DNA from: Planctomycetaceae bacterium
GTDB taxonomy: Bacteria > Planctomycetota > Planctomycetia > Pirellulales > UBA1268
Reading direction: 5' to 3'
NCBI GenBank assembly: GCA_947464585.1
Contig: CANHYS010000148.1
Span: forward strand, 1-6,156
Length of the DNA: 6,156 bases
This document shows positions 5,303-6,156 of this stretch, piece after piece (the stretch's first letter is position 1; each line of letters begins with the position of its first letter). Both the position numbers and the translations under genes were made by a program. The notes under the pieces were generated by a model, which saw nothing but the letters and a program-made list of their open reading frames with translations, made no database searches and was not told the origin of the DNA.

Positions 5303-6156
5303 CTACTTCACGCCAAACTTGTAGGCCGTGTTCTTCGGGTCGAAGTCGGCGTCAGTGAAGCCGTTGTTGGTCTTCACGTTCATGTAGGTGTATTCCTCGA
5401 GGAGCACCGGCTGGCCGCCCGCTTCCTGGGGCCAGTCGTAGGCCTCGTAGCGGATCGGGATCGTCAGCTCATCATCGATGAACACGCGGGCGAGATGGAA
5501 TCGAAAGTTGCGGCGTGGCACCGGATGCGCCACCTGCACGCAGGTGCAGATGCGACCGTTCACCTTCGCATTGGGATAGAAGTTCACATCGCATTCGCCG
5601 AACTGCTTGTCATGTTCCGCCACTTCCACCAGTCGCTTGGCGAGGTTCTCGACGCCGATCTCGGTGATGGGGTAGCGATTGCCCGTCATCGCCAGCATGC
5701 TCTGCGGCTTGAGCGACACGGTGCCCACCATGGCCCGCACGCCACTGCCGGCATGGGCCAGCATGTTGCCGTCGTTGTGGCCGGCCACGTAGATCACTTC
5801 CTGCCCCTTCACGCTGTCGGGCCCGAGGAAATACAGGTAGACGCTGAACGGCTGCGATCGAATCTTGGCGAACATGTATTCATGCTCGCCAAGCTTGCCG
5901 TCGATCCGCTCCCGCTTCACGATCGTGCAGGAATAATCGCGCACGTTGGCGTTGATCTTGGCGAGCCCCTGCTGCGCGAGGTCGAGCGCCGGTTGGAGCG
6001 GATGCATGCCGGTGGCCGCCTGTGCCACGCCGGCGTTGGCGTTGGCCGTCGACAGTCCGCCGTTGGGCACGAGGCCCGGTCCGTTCAGGCCTGCGTCGCC
6101 GGCGGCAGGCTGGGCCGCAGCAGGCTGCTGACCGCAGACGGGAGATCCGGCCACGA
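5303..6156 (-). CDS. DUF1571 family protein, N-terminus beyond right edge
   Basis: At least 283 residues of a DUF1571 protein are visible, ending at a TAG at 5305-5303. The frame is still open at the window edge. The GTG at 6154 is probably internal, because it would leave the protein without the expected signal peptide. Visible residues 1-49 are a Gln/Ala/Gly/Pro-rich spacer, as is common just after export signals. The domain follows with DYSCTIVKRERIDGKLGEHE (73-92), KIRSQPFSVYLYFLGPDSVK (97-116), IYVAGHNDGNMLAH (121-134), GNRYPITEIGVENL (158-171), KVNGRICTCVQVAHP (197-211), FIDDELTIPIRYEAYDWP (225-242) and LLEEYTYMNVKTNNGFTDAD (251-270). These are the family's characteristic motifs. DUF1571 is found mainly in planctomycetes and its function is unknown. 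A LolA-like lipid-binding fold is a guess from the pattern of beta strands. It converges on the LysM gene and has its own terminator. Confidence 0.92.
   Translation of the reverse strand, partial: VAGSPVCGQQPAAAQPAAGDAGLNGPGLVPNGGLSTANANAGVAQAATGMHPLQPALDLAQQGLAKINANVRDYSCTIVKRERIDGKLGEHEYMFAKIRSQPFSVYLYFLGPDSVKGQEVIYVAGHNDGNMLAHAGSGVRAMVGTVSLKPQSMLAMTGNRYPITEIGVENLAKRLVEVAEHDKQFGECDVNFYPNAKVNGRICTCVQVAHPVPRRNFRFHLARVFIDDELTIPIRYEAYDWPQEAGGQPVLLEEYTYMNVKTNNGFTDADFDPKNTAYKFGVK

Noticed and set aside
5038..5358. Plus-strand repeat protein (HPVAHAQGL units)
   Set aside because: The 27-bp period keeps all frames open on both strands; the frame starts at a GTG without a ribosome site and runs into the end of the DUF1571 gene in antisense.

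Overview
The window looks like chromosomal DNA of a high-GC planctomycete, probably a Pirellula-type lineage. The grounds are a DUF1501 protein followed by a PPC-type exported protein, a DUF1571 protein with that family's typical planctomycete motifs, and an rsmH (mraW) gene not followed by a recognisable ftsL. This is recognition by eye; no database search was run. No rRNA, tRNA, CRISPR array, insertion sequence or phage gene was seen.

Layout. Positions 1-449 (minus) hold the 5' part of an exported PPC-type protein that runs off the left edge. Its signal-peptide region carries three 15-bp tandem repeats. Positions 536-1894 (minus) encode a Tat-exported DUF1501 protein. A 200-bp leader upstream of it holds a possible 49-codon ORF that ends in an ATGA overlap with the DUF1501 start. 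Positions 2096-3145 (minus) are queA, for queuosine biosynthesis. Positions 3146-3307 form a divergent intergenic region with three consecutive hairpins and a TAGANT hexamer 6-7 nt before each flanking start codon. Positions 3308-4204 (plus) are rsmH, and 4312-5028 (plus) encode a small membrane-anchored LysM protein. Positions 5029-5302 are intergenic and contain five 27-bp tandem repeats and a clear intrinsic terminator for the minus-strand gene on the right. Positions 5303-6156 (minus) encode a DUF1571 protein cut off at the right edge.

How the genes work together. queA and rsmH are housekeeping RNA-modification genes reading away from each other: queA modifies the tRNA wobble base and rsmH methylates 16S rRNA. 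rsmH normally opens the division and cell-wall cluster. Here its only co-directional follower is a LysM protein with an N-terminal membrane anchor, after which the next gene converges. DUF1501 and the PPC protein form the exported pair common in planctomycetes; their biochemical role is unknown. DUF1571 is an exported family of unknown function.

I did not find a convincing new multi-gene system. The points most worth a second look are the repeat/terminator architecture at 5064-5248, the hairpin cluster with possible leaderless promoters at 3146-3307, the LysM gene in the ftsL position, and the repeat-expanded signal peptide at 354-398.
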